In this document: positions 1-5,865 of the stretch, in pieces
Numbering within the stretch: position 1 is the first letter of the stretch
Layout: the number at the start of each line of letters is the position of its first letter
Made by a program: the position numbers and the translations under genes
Notes under the pieces: model-generated
What the model saw: only the letters and a program-made list of their open reading frames with translations
Databases searched by the model: none
Told to the model about the DNA's origin: nothing
Assembly (NCBI GenBank): GCA_964398035.1
Contig: CAYNLI010000088.1
Location: 1 to 12,274, forward strand
Length of the DNA: 12,274 bases
Direction of reading: 5' to 3'
From: Saonia sp964398035
Lineage (GTDB): Bacteria > Bacteroidota > Bacteroidia > Flavobacteriales > Flavobacteriaceae

Positions 1-28
1 AAAGTGCCTTGACTCCTCAAGGCACTTT
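1..28. terminator. Intrinsic-terminator-like hairpin at window edge
   Basis: A perfect 12-bp stem (1-12 with 17-28) closes on the four-base loop CTCC. The right arm ends in CTTT on the plus strand, and the left arm would read out as CTTT on the minus strand, so the element could serve either direction. It lies about 70 nt beyond the stop of the minus-strand hsp20 gene. It could end that transcript or that of a convergent gene outside the window. The flank on the left is not visible, so a U-tract for the minus direction cannot be checked. Confidence 0.7.
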
Positions 29-96
29 ACAAACTAACCAACTAAACCAACCATTATGAAAATCCCTAGATAGGGCTACATAAAATCTTAAATATT

Positions 97-522
97 TTAA
101 GCAATATCAATAACCCTTTTTGGTTTTGGAAATGCTTCTTCTTTTTTAGGAAGTGTTAATCTTAAGATGCCATCTTTATACTCAGCATCAATTTTACTTA
201 AATCAATCATTTCTGATAAAGTAAAAGACCTTTTAAAAGAACTAAATGAAAATTCCTTCCTAGTATAATTCTCCTCTGTCTCAATATCTTCTGACTTATT
301 CTCTGCCGAAACCGTCAATACATCATTATCAATTTCAATTTTAAAATCATCCTTTTTCCTTCCGGGTATAATTAATTCCAAATCAAAATTTTTCTCATTC
401 TCTTTAATATTTACCGCAGGCATTCCATTAGTATTATTAATTGTCCCTCCCAACCAATCTGGTGAGAAAAACTCATTCATAAAGGATGGATATATTGTAT
501 TATTTCTTTTAACTAAACTCAT
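97..522 (-). CDS. Small heat-shock protein, Hsp20/alpha-crystallin family
   Basis: This is an ATP-independent holdase chaperone that binds unfolding cytoplasmic proteins and passes them to ATP-driven chaperones. The 141 residues are normal for a bacterial Hsp20. A short variable N-terminus (1-33) precedes an alpha-crystallin domain from about 34 to 128. That domain carries the family's PGxxKDDFKIEI-type strand (53-65) and the signature AEYKDGILRLTLPK (113-126). The C-terminal tail has an I-x-I motif (I138-D-I140), the contact that builds oligomers in this family. There is no signal peptide. The gene stands alone: the next minus-strand gene upstream stops 127 nt before its start, leaving room for the regulatory elements described at 564-638. 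Stress induction is expected for the family, but the controlling factor is not known from the sequence. Confidence 0.95.
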   Translation of the reverse strand: MSLVKRNNTIYPSFMNEFFSPDWLGGTINNTNGMPAVNIKENEKNFDLELIIPGRKKDDFKIEIDNDVLTVSAENKSEDIETEENYTRKEFSFSSFKRSFTLSEMIDLSKIDAEYKDGILRLTLPKKEEAFPKPKRVIDIA

Positions 523-563
523 GACTATATATTTTAATTAGACTTCTGTTACGATTAAGAACA

Positions 564-580
564 GTCAAATGGTGTACCAA
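564..580 (-). promoter_or_regulatory. Partial sigma-54-like promoter element ahead of hsp20
   Basis: On the minus strand these bases read TTGGTACACCATTTGAC. The GG and the downstream TTG keep the spacing of a sigma-54 -24/-12 promoter (TTGGCAC-N5-TTGC), but the usually invariant GC of the -12 element is GA here. Transcription would begin about 30 nt before the hsp20 start codon. No TAnnTTTG element with a usable spacer was found in this gap, so the housekeeping promoter type does not explain it. This is a weak call. Confidence 0.3.
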
Positions 581-589
581 TTAAAAATA

Positions 590-638
590 AATGACAAAAT
601 GTCTTGTTTAGCGAAGGATTTAATGACAAAATGTCATT
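590..638. promoter_or_regulatory. Pair of TGACA-AAA-TGTC inverted repeats (candidate operator or enhancer)
   Basis: AATGACAAAATGTCATT at 622-638 is an inverted repeat with perfect 7-bp arms around AAA. A second copy at 590-606 keeps the first ten bases and the TGTC of the right arm, but its outer right arm is changed. The copies are 32 nt apart, about three helical turns. Both lie 68-116 nt upstream of the hsp20 start, between it and the end of the TerB-like gene. Their symmetry and phasing suggest a dimeric regulator of hsp20. The identity of that regulator is unknown. Confidence 0.5.
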
Positions 639-649
639 TTATGGATTAC

Positions 650-1051
650 TTAATTGTTATACGCGTTAAAAATATCAATCAAAACATGTGGAGGAACAAC
701 TTTATTGGGGTATTTGTGCATTACAATCAATACTTGGTCTATTGCCGAAGGAGGCAACCCCATTTTAAGGCCAATATTATGAAGTGTGTTGGTCTCAGCA
801 ATACTTTGAACGGCATCAACATTCATCAATAAAATCAACCTATGAAACTGAAGAATACGGTCTGCTTGGGATTTGAGCACTACTTTTTCAATTTTTCTTT
901 CAAAAAGAGAATCAAATTCTTCTTTACCAACACCTAAATGAGAAGCAACACCAATAAGAAAATTGTATTCAGAATCTTGTATTACATTATCAGCTTTCGC
1001 AAATGCAATCATTTCTGAAAGAATACTAAGTTTTTCCCTATTTGTACTCAT
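650..1051 (-). CDS. TerB-like (TerB/DjlA-type helical domain) protein
   Basis: This is a 133-residue cytoplasmic, all-helical protein with no signal peptide or membrane helix. The N-terminal half (about 8-45) has the pattern of TerB-family domains: a helix rich in Met and Ala (ILSEMIAFAKAD) followed by an acidic turn and a second helix (IQDSEYNFLIGVASHLGV). The TerB fold is known from tellurite-resistance clusters and from stand-alone proteins of unknown role, and is suggested to bind metal through its acidic residues. No other ter gene is nearby, so tellurite resistance should not be assumed. The start overlaps no other gene and lies back-to-back with the DUF1456 gene across a 126-nt divergent promoter region. 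Family assignment is by pattern only; the function is unknown. Confidence 0.65.
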   Translation of the reverse strand: MSTNREKLSILSEMIAFAKADNVIQDSEYNFLIGVASHLGVGKEEFDSLFERKIEKVVLKSQADRILQFHRLILLMNVDAVQSIAETNTLHNIGLKMGLPPSAIDQVLIVMHKYPNKVVPPHVLIDIFNAYNN

Positions 1052-1119
1052 GGTTTTCTTGCTTATTAATTTAGCTTGTGAGGAACAGTATTATAACTCT
1101 AAAACCAATGCTTTAGTAT

Positions 1120-1161
1120 CAAAACTAGATAAAGATATTGTTAATATTAGCCTTAACTTTG
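1120..1161. promoter_or_regulatory. Divergent -7 elements for the TerB-like and DUF1456 genes
   Basis: On the plus strand TAACTTTG (1154-1161) matches the Bacteroidota -7 element TAnnTTTG. It lies 16 nt before the DUF1456 start codon, so the leader would be only about ten bases. On the minus strand TAGTTTTG (1127-1120) matches the same element and would give the TerB-like gene a leader of about 60 nt. Neither has a TTG at the preferred 17-23 nt spacing, which lowers confidence. Confidence 0.4.
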
Positions 1162-1177
1162 CGACAAAACATCTTTC

Positions 1178-1528
1178 ATGACCAATAATGACATTTTAAA
1201 AAAACTTAGAGTAGCACTTATGTTACGGGATAATGAAATTGTTGATATCTTAAAATTGGTTGACTTTAAAATTTCTAAAAGCGAATTAGGTGCCTTATTT
1301 AGAAAAGAAGACCACCCCAAATACGTAGAGTGTGGTGATCAGATATTACGTAATTTTTTAAATGGATTGGTCATACATCTAAGAGGAACCAAGGAAAATC
1401 CAAAAATACCAAAAGAAGTTTTATATCAAAAAAAGGGCTCACAAGAAAAAAATAGAATTAATTATAAAGATAAAAAAGGGAAAACACCTGATTTAAGCTA
1501 CGTAAAGTATAAAAACAAAAAATCCTAG
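1178..1528 (+). CDS. DUF1456 (YehS-like) family protein, single-repeat form
   Basis: Residues 1-75 match the DUF1456 unit: NNDILKKLRVAL at the start, then a central RKEDHPKYVECGDQILRNFLNGL (about 42-64). Escherichia coli YehS contains two such units in about 156 residues; this protein resembles the second unit and has only one. The rest (about 85-116) is a hydrophilic, strongly basic tail rich in Lys that is probably disordered and could touch nucleic acid. The function of the family is unknown. The gene stands alone: it is divergent from the TerB-like gene, and its stop codon is inside the terminator stem at 1517-1554. The ATG is supported by alignment of the family's N-terminus and by the -7 element just upstream. 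Confidence 0.85.
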   Translation: MTNNDILKKLRVALMLRDNEIVDILKLVDFKISKSELGALFRKEDHPKYVECGDQILRNFLNGLVIHLRGTKENPKIPKEVLYQKKGSQEKNRINYKDKKGKTPDLSYVKYKNKKS

Positions 1529-1554
1529 TCCAAAAACTGGTGCTAGGATTTTTT
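1517..1554. terminator. Bidirectional intrinsic terminator
   Basis: A perfect 12-bp inverted repeat pairs AAAAAATCCTAG (1517-1528) with CTAGGATTTTTT (1543-1554), with a 14-nt loop that can itself pair CCA with TGG. A T-run follows the stem on both strands. It separates the convergent DUF1456 gene and the secreted-protein gene that ends at 1569. The TAG stop codon of the DUF1456 gene forms the top of the left arm. Confidence 0.9.
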
Positions 1555-1568
1555 AACCAATGTAAATT

Positions 1569-1913
1569 TTAAAACTGTCCTTTGATACGCACAGGAACGG
1601 TATATATTTTACCTTCTCTATAATTATCCAATTGTACTTTTTTATAATTTAATCTATTTTTTACAAACCCTTCCAAGTTGCTATATTTAGTGTCTACTGA
1701 CATTACAACAATTTCCCCTTCATTATTGATTGTAAAACGAACCTGAGCAGTCAACTCTGAATTCTCTTTTAAATCAAATGTATTTTCTTTTAGCATTTTG
1801 GAAATCTGTACTGATAATGTTTCAGATGGTTCAACTCTTTTTAAATCGTTTGCAAAAATGCTTCCTGTAGATAGTAACATTGCAGCTACAAATACTAAAC
1901 TAAATTTTCTCAT
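1569..1913 (-). CDS. Small exported protein with TonB-C-like pattern
   Basis: The 114-residue product starts with a clear Sec signal peptide (MRKFSLVFVAAMLLSTGSIFA, probable cleavage after A21). The mature 90-odd residues run from a helix (LSVQISKMLKENTF) into strands with the pattern AQVRFTINNEGEIVVMSVD (56-74), then a helix with F83, V84 and L88, and a final strand VPVRI. The strand "V-x-F-x-I-N-x-E-G-E-I" is reminiscent of the C-terminal domain of TonB-type proteins, but there is no transmembrane anchor or proline-rich linker. Small secreted proteins of this layout are common in flavobacteria and have no known function. The likely location is the periplasm. It is monocistronic between terminators. 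Confidence 0.75.
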   Translation of the reverse strand: MRKFSLVFVAAMLLSTGSIFANDLKRVEPSETLSVQISKMLKENTFDLKENSELTAQVRFTINNEGEIVVMSVDTKYSNLEGFVKNRLNYKKVQLDNYREGKIYTVPVRIKGQF

Positions 1914-2039
1914 GATGTTTTTGTTTTTTTGATTAATAAATTAATTGATGATACTTAATAGACGCCCCAAAAATGATTATGTTACATGAAAATATTTTTT
2001 TAACAAATTTTTAATCAATTAGACAACTTCTTTTGCACA

Positions 2040-2067
2040 CAAAATTAGTTCAATCATTCCTTACAAA
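2040..2067 (-). promoter_or_regulatory. Candidate promoter for the small exported protein gene
   Basis: On the minus strand TAATTTTG (2047-2040) matches TAnnTTTG, and TTTG (2067-2064) lies 16 nt upstream, one base short of the usual spacing. Transcription from here would give a leader of about 120 nt ahead of the gene ending at 1569. No folded leader element was recognised in it. Confidence 0.4.
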
Positions 2068-2124
2068 TCATCATAAAACAAAGGATAACAATACTATAAA
2101 ACAAGCAATAATTTATAAACATAA

Positions 2125-2157
2125 AAAAGGTCAGTATTAACAAAACACTGACCTTTT
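2125..2157 (-). terminator. Intrinsic terminator of sucC
   Basis: An 11-bp perfect stem pairs AAAAGGTCAGT (2125-2135) with ACTGACCTTTT (2147-2157) around an 11-nt loop. On the minus strand the stem ends in a run of T (complement of the A-run at 2123-2128), which fits termination of sucC 26 nt after its stop codon. The plus strand also has TTTTCTTT after the stem, so some bidirectional activity is possible. Confidence 0.85.
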
Positions 2158-2182
2158 CTTTATTTTATACTGGTATTGTATT

Positions 2183-3376
2183 CTAGCTCAAAACTTCTTT
2201 TACCTTATCAGCAGCTTCCTGGAACTGTATAACTGACTCTACTGCCAATCCAGAATTATCAATAATCTCTTTGGCCAATTCCGCATTGGTTCCCTGTAAA
2301 CGAACTATTATAGGCACCGTAATGGCATCTCCCATATTTTTATAGGCATCCACAATACCTTGGGCAACACGGTCACATCTAACAATTCCTCCAAATATAT
2401 TCACAAGGATTGCCTTTACCGCTGGGTCTTTTAAAATAATTCTAAAAGCTTCTTCCACTCTTTTAGCATCCGCAGTACCACCAACATCTAAAAAGTTAGC
2501 TGGTTCTCCTCCTGCCATTTTAATTAAATCCATAGTAGCCATGGCCAAACCTGCTCCATTCACCATACAGCCAACATTACCATCTAAATCCACATAATTA
2601 AGGCCTACTGCTCTTGCTTCTACTTCAATAGGGTTTTCTTCACGTAAATCACGCATCTCTGCATATTCCTTTCTTCTATAAAGTGCATTATCATCTATGG
2701 ATACTTTGGCATCTACGGCTATGATTTTATCATCAGATGTTTTTAACACTGGATTTATTTCAAACATACTGGAATCACTTCCTACATATGCTTTATACAA
2801 ACACGTAACAAACTTGGTCATTTCCTTGAATGCCTTGCCAGATAACCCTAAATTAAAAGCAATTTTTCTTGCTTGGAATGGCAATAAGCCAGTTGATGGG
2901 TCTATTTCTTCAGTAAAAATAAGATGAGGTGTGTTTTCTGCAACATCCTCAATATCCATCCCTCCTTCAGTAGAATACATGACCATATTTCTACCTGTAC
3001 CTCTATTTAACAAAACTGACATATAGAACTCTGACGTTTCACTATCACCAGGATAGTACACGTCTTCTGCCACTAAAACTTGGTGCACTTTTTTACCTTC
3101 AGCAGATGTTTGTGGTGTAATAAGATTCATTCCAATAATGCTACCTGCAATATCTTCAACTTCCTTTAGGTTCTTTGCCAACTTTACACCGCCACCTTTT
3201 CCACGTCCACCTGCATGAACCTGTGCCTTTATCACATGCCATCCTGTACCAGTTTCCTCTGTTAATTGTTTAGCAGCATCTACAGCTTCTTGTGCATTAT
3301 GCGCAACAATTCCTTTTTGGATTTGCACCCCAAAACTTGCCAGTATTTCTTTTCCTTGATATTCGTGAAGGTTCAT
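2183..3376 (-). CDS. sucC: Succinyl-CoA ligase (ADP-forming) beta subunit
   Basis: The beta subunit of succinyl-CoA synthetase, which in the TCA cycle converts succinyl-CoA, phosphate and a nucleoside diphosphate to succinate, CoA and the triphosphate. At 397 residues it has full family length. The N-terminal ATP-grasp part begins MNLHEYQGKEILASFGV and includes the nucleotide-binding loop HAGGRGKGGGVKLAK (54-68). The metal-binding stretch FEINPV is at 205-210. The C-terminal ligase domain carries NGAGLAMATMDL (273-284), FLDVGG (295-300) and NIFGGIVRCD (326-335), which contact the alpha subunit and phosphate. The partner sucD is not in the window, as is common in this phylum where the two genes are often apart. 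It has its own terminator at 2125-2157 and a weak promoter element just upstream. Confidence 0.98.
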   Translation of the reverse strand: MNLHEYQGKEILASFGVQIQKGIVAHNAQEAVDAAKQLTEETGTGWHVIKAQVHAGGRGKGGGVKLAKNLKEVEDIAGSIIGMNLITPQTSAEGKKVHQVLVAEDVYYPGDSETSEFYMSVLLNRGTGRNMVMYSTEGGMDIEDVAENTPHLIFTEEIDPSTGLLPFQARKIAFNLGLSGKAFKEMTKFVTCLYKAYVGSDSSMFEINPVLKTSDDKIIAVDAKVSIDDNALYRRKEYAEMRDLREENPIEVEARAVGLNYVDLDGNVGCMVNGAGLAMATMDLIKMAGGEPANFLDVGGTADAKRVEEAFRIILKDPAVKAILVNIFGGIVRCDRVAQGIVDAYKNMGDAITVPIIVRLQGTNAELAKEIIDNSGLAVESVIQFQEAADKVKEVLS

Positions 3377-3404
3377 ATATAAAAAGTGTCTTTAGATTCA
3401 GTAG

Positions 3405-3412
3405 CAAAAATA
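3405..3412 (-). promoter_or_regulatory. Candidate -7 element for sucC
   Basis: TATTTTTG on the minus strand matches TAnnTTTG and lies 28 nt before the sucC start codon. No TTG occurs at 17-23 nt upstream, so this rests on the -7 match alone in AT-rich DNA. Confidence 0.35.
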
Positions 3413-3473
3413 GCAAACCCATATCATTTACCCTAATGAAACAACTAGGTAATATCTTTTCAAAATTTTATAA

Positions 3474-3507
3474 TTGTTTTATTTTTAACAATTTGTTTTA
3501 TTTTTAA
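3474..3507. repeat. Tandem 15-nt direct repeat upstream of lysA promoter
   Basis: TTGTTTTATTTTTAA occurs at 3474-3488 and again at 3493-3507, offset by 19 nt. The first copy also overlaps an inverted repeat, AATTGTT (3472-3478) with AACAATT (3487-3493). The pair lies 17-50 nt upstream of the lysA -33 element, where an activator site or a UP-like element would be placed. It could also be chance in AT-rich sequence. Confidence 0.4.
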
Positions 3508-3523
3508 TACGCGTGAAGTTTTT

Positions 3524-3555
3524 TTTGCCCATTTTACCTAAGTACCCTAGTTTTG
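3524..3555 (+). promoter_or_regulatory. Bacteroidota-type promoter of lysA
   Basis: TTTG (3524-3527) and TAGTTTTG (3548-3555) are separated by 20 nt, an essentially ideal -33/-7 pair for the primary sigma factor of this phylum. The -7 element ends 17 nt before the lysA ATG, so the leader should be about ten bases long and carries no ribosome-binding sequence. Confidence 0.75.
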
Positions 3556-3572
3556 TTTAAAATGATTGGACT

Positions 3573-4814
3573 ATGAAAACTACCGATTTACTTAAAATCG
3601 CGAAAACTTACGGAGATCCCGTTTACGTATATGATTCAGAAAAAATTGTCAGCCAATTTAATAGACTGACCAATGCATTTAGTAGTGTAAAAAAGTTAAA
3701 GCTTAATTATGCCGCCAAAGCTTTGTCCAATATTACTATTCTAAGACTATTGAACAGTCTGGGAAGCGGATTGGATACTGTTTCTATTCAAGAGGTGAAA
3801 TTAGGCTTATTGGCAGGGTTTAAACCCGAATCTATCATATTTACCCCTAATGGTGTTTCTTTAGAAGAAATTGAAGAAGCGTCTGCCCTTGGTGTGCAGA
3901 TTAACATAGATAATTTGTCCATTTTAGAACAATTTGGAAGCAAGTACCCAAATATTCCCGTTTGCATACGTATTAACCCACATGTAATGGCTGGTGGAAA
4001 TAGCAAAATTTCTGTAGGTCATATAGACTCAAAATTTGGGGTCAGTATTCATCAGATTCCACATTTATTGCGCATTGTGGAATTAACGCAAATGAATATT
4101 AACGGTATACATATGCATACCGGTAGTGATATTTTGGATATTGATGTTTTTCTTTATGCATCAGAAATTCTATTTGAAACTGCTAAAAATTTCAAAAAAC
4201 TAGAGTTTATAGATTTTGGCAGTGGTTTTAAAGTGCCTTACAAAAAAGGAGATATTGAAACCAATATAGAGGAATTGGGCAAGAAATTAGGAAACAGATT
4301 TAATGAATTTTGTAAAGAATACGGCAAGGAACTTACATTGGCATTTGAGCCAGGTAAATTTTTGGTAAGTGAAGCTGGTTTTTTCTTAGCGAAAGTAAAT
4401 GTGGTAAAACAAACTACATCTACTGTTTTTGCGAGTATTGATTCTGGTTTTAACCATTTGATACGACCTATGTTTTACGGTGCATCCCACCAAATTAGCA
4501 ATATAAGCAATACTGACGGAAGAGAACGTTACTATTCTGTTGTTGGTTATATCTGCGAGACAGATACCTTTGCAAGCAATAAAAGAATAAACGAAATCTC
4601 TGAAGGCGATATTCTTTGTTTTAAAAATGCTGGCGCTTATTGTTATACAATGGCAAGCAATTACAACTCAAGATTTAGGCCACCAGAAGTTTTGTGGCAC
4701 AATGGCAAAGCTATTTTAATCCGTGAACGGGAAACTTTTGATGACCTTATTAAAAACCAAGTGGATGTAGAAGGTCTTTTTGCCACAAAAAAGGAGAAGG
4801 CTATAGCCAAATAA
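3573..4814 (+). CDS. lysA: Diaminopimelate decarboxylase
   Basis: A PLP enzyme of the alanine-racemase-like fold (type III) that decarboxylates meso-diaminopimelate to L-lysine and CO2, the last step of lysine synthesis. The 413 residues are typical. The Schiff-base lysine is K49 in NYAAKA, the PLP-stacking segment is GIHMHTGSDI (178-187), and the phosphate-binding glycines are in DFGSGFKVPY (214-223). EPGKFLVSEAG (259-269) is the substrate/PLP strand. ICETDTFA (327-334) supplies the catalytic Cys from the partner subunit, and GAYCYTMASNYNSRFRPPEVL (354-374) is the C-terminal signature with the PLP-contacting Tyr. The family is a homodimer in the cytoplasm. The DUF3995 gene starts 12 nt after the stop, so the two are probably co-transcribed, subject to the hairpin at 4851-4876. 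Confidence 0.97.
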   Translation: MKTTDLLKIAKTYGDPVYVYDSEKIVSQFNRLTNAFSSVKKLKLNYAAKALSNITILRLLNSLGSGLDTVSIQEVKLGLLAGFKPESIIFTPNGVSLEEIEEASALGVQINIDNLSILEQFGSKYPNIPVCIRINPHVMAGGNSKISVGHIDSKFGVSIHQIPHLLRIVELTQMNINGIHMHTGSDILDIDVFLYASEILFETAKNFKKLEFIDFGSGFKVPYKKGDIETNIEELGKKLGNRFNEFCKEYGKELTLAFEPGKFLVSEAGFFLAKVNVVKQTTSTVFASIDSGFNHLIRPMFYGASHQISNISNTDGRERYYSVVGYICETDTFASNKRINEISEGDILCFKNAGAYCYTMASNYNSRFRPPEVLWHNGKAILIRERETFDDLIKNQVDVEGLFATKKEKAIAK

Positions 4815-4826
4815 ATATAAAGCATT

Positions 4827-5249
4827 ATGCTTACAGTATTGGGAACTTTGGAAAGCATCATTTTTATGATGCTTTCTTTGCTTCATTTTCATTGGGTTTT
4901 TGGTGGTAAATGGGGGCTGAACACTACACTGCCAACAACTGAAAGTGGCGAGAAAATAATGAACCCTAAAAAAGCAGGAACAGCATTGGTCGGTATAGTT
5001 CTTTTCTCTTTTGCTATCTATATTTTTATAAAAACCAACACGTCTTTTCCAATAGTTGCATTATTGAACAACTATGGCGGGTGGGCAATCACTGCCATTT
5101 TCTTTCTACGTGCCATTGGTGATTTTAAATATGTCGGCTTTTTTAAGAAAATCAAGAATACTCCCTTTGGAAGAATGGATACCAAATACTTTTCCCCTTT
5201 ATGTCTTTTTATAGCTTTAATTGGCTTGCTTATAGAACTAAATATCTAA
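4827..5249 (+). CDS. DUF3995 family integral membrane protein
   Basis: A 140-residue inner-membrane protein with four predicted helices: about 4-25, 50-69, 77-98 and 122-138. The N-terminal helix ends in LLHFHWVFGGKWGLNTTLP, the family's characteristic HxHW and GGKWG region, followed by a polar loop with a Pro and Glu. A short basic loop (KYVGFFKKIKNTPFGRMDTKYFSPL) precedes the last helix. The function of DUF3995 is unknown. The chosen ATG preserves the full first helix; a start at 4866 or 4869 would cut it. The gene follows lysA by 12 nt but has no biochemical link to it that I can see. The first codons form a strong RNA hairpin, described separately. Confidence 0.85.
   Translation: MLTVLGTLESIIFMMLSLLHFHWVFGGKWGLNTTLPTTESGEKIMNPKKAGTALVGIVLFSFAIYIFIKTNTSFPIVALLNNYGGWAITAIFFLRAIGDFKYVGFFKKIKNTPFGRMDTKYFSPLCLFIALIGLLIELNI
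4851..4876 (+). other. Terminator-like hairpin inside the start of the DUF3995 gene
   Basis: GAAAGCATCAT (4851-4861) pairs perfectly over 11 bp with ATGATGCTTTC (4866-4876) around the loop TTTT, and the plus strand continues TTTG. It lies 37 nt after the lysA stop, where a lysA terminator would be expected, but it is within codons 9-17 of the DUF3995 gene. It could reduce read-through into that gene or hide its early codons in structure. The following U-run is short, so full termination is unlikely. Confidence 0.6.
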
Positions 5250-5281
5250 TCCAATTAAAAATATTCTTCCTTTTTTTTCGT

Positions 5282-5312
5282 TAATTTTGATATAACTATT
5301 GGACTAAAGTCC
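5282..5312 (+). promoter_or_regulatory. Candidate promoter and leader repeat of the thioredoxin-like gene
   Basis: TAATTTTG (5282-5289) matches TAnnTTTG and would start transcription near 5296, giving a leader of about 30 nt. No TTG is seen at the usual upstream distance, only a T-rich run. GGACT-AA-AGTCC (5301-5312) is a short inverted repeat right after the expected start site and could be an operator. The weight is on the -7 match. Confidence 0.4.
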
Positions 5313-5326
5313 TGAAAGGAAATACC

Positions 5327-5860
5327 ATGAAAAATATTGCTCCGTCATATCGCACCTACATCCTAACCCTTTTTGTTGGACTATTGACATTAAGTCTAAA
5401 CGCTCAAAAAGTTGAATGGCTTAGTTGGGATGAGGCCACTACATTGGCACAGACCGATAAAAATCCGAAGAAAATTTTTATTGATGTCTATACGGATTGG
5501 TGTGGATGGTGTAAAAAAATGGATAAGGACACCTTTCAAAATGCTCAAGTAGCCGAATACATGTCCAAAAACTTTTATATGGTTAAAATGGACGGTGAGG
5601 GCAAAGAACCTATAGAGCACAAAGGAAAAACTTACAATTTTGTACCTTCAGGAAGAAAAGGCTACCATGAATTTGCGGCAGCTTTAATGCAAGGCAGAAT
5701 GAGTTACCCCACAGTTATCTTCTTAGATGAAAAATTAGAAATGCTTTCTCCTGTTCCTGGTTACCAAAAACCGAAGCCTTTCCTTAAAATTGCCAAATAT
5801 TTTGGTGATGACATCTATAAAGAAAAGGACTGGAAGTCTTATGATGCAAAGGGAAAATAA
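5327..5860 (+). CDS. Exported thioredoxin-fold protein (WCGWC)
   Basis: A 177-residue protein with a signal peptide (basic start, hydrophobic 11-24, probable cleavage after LSLNA at 26), so it should act in the periplasm. The thioredoxin domain runs from about 30 to 160. The redox motif is W58-C59-G60-W61-C62, inside the strand-helix context KIFIDVYTDWCGWCKKMDKDTF that is typical of DsbD-gamma-like and DUF255-type proteins. The cis-proline is P128 in SYPTV. An insertion (about 91-122, GEGKEPIEHKGKTYNFVPSG and following) separates the halves. Probable role: thiol reduction or disulfide handling in the envelope, substrate unknown. It has its own promoter element, and it ends five bases from the stop of the convergent guaB gene with no terminator between them. 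Confidence 0.9.
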   Translation: MKNIAPSYRTYILTLFVGLLTLSLNAQKVEWLSWDEATTLAQTDKNPKKIFIDVYTDWCGWCKKMDKDTFQNAQVAEYMSKNFYMVKMDGEGKEPIEHKGKTYNFVPSGRKGYHEFAAALMQGRMSYPTVIFLDEKLEMLSPVPGYQKPKPFLKIAKYFGDDIYKEKDWKSYDAKGK

Positions 5861-5865
5861 AATTT

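Noticed and set aside
64..75. CCCT-AGAT-AGGG as terminator of hsp20.
   Set aside because: Only a four-base stem; the 12-bp hairpin at 1-28 is a better candidate.
569..832. Plus-strand open frame of 87 codons.
   Set aside because: It is antisense to the TerB-like gene and contains the hsp20 upstream repeats; the product is not protein-like.
650..1051. Tellurite-resistance role for the TerB-like protein.
   Set aside because: No other ter genes are nearby and the domain occurs in many unrelated settings.
963..1181. Plus-strand frame of 72 codons overlapping the DUF1456 start by ATGA, with a lipobox-like LINLAC.
   Set aside because: Its first half is antisense to the N-terminus of the TerB-like gene, there is no Met just before the hydrophobic stretch with a basic N-region, and it crosses the divergent promoter elements. 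The ATGA overlap is probably chance.
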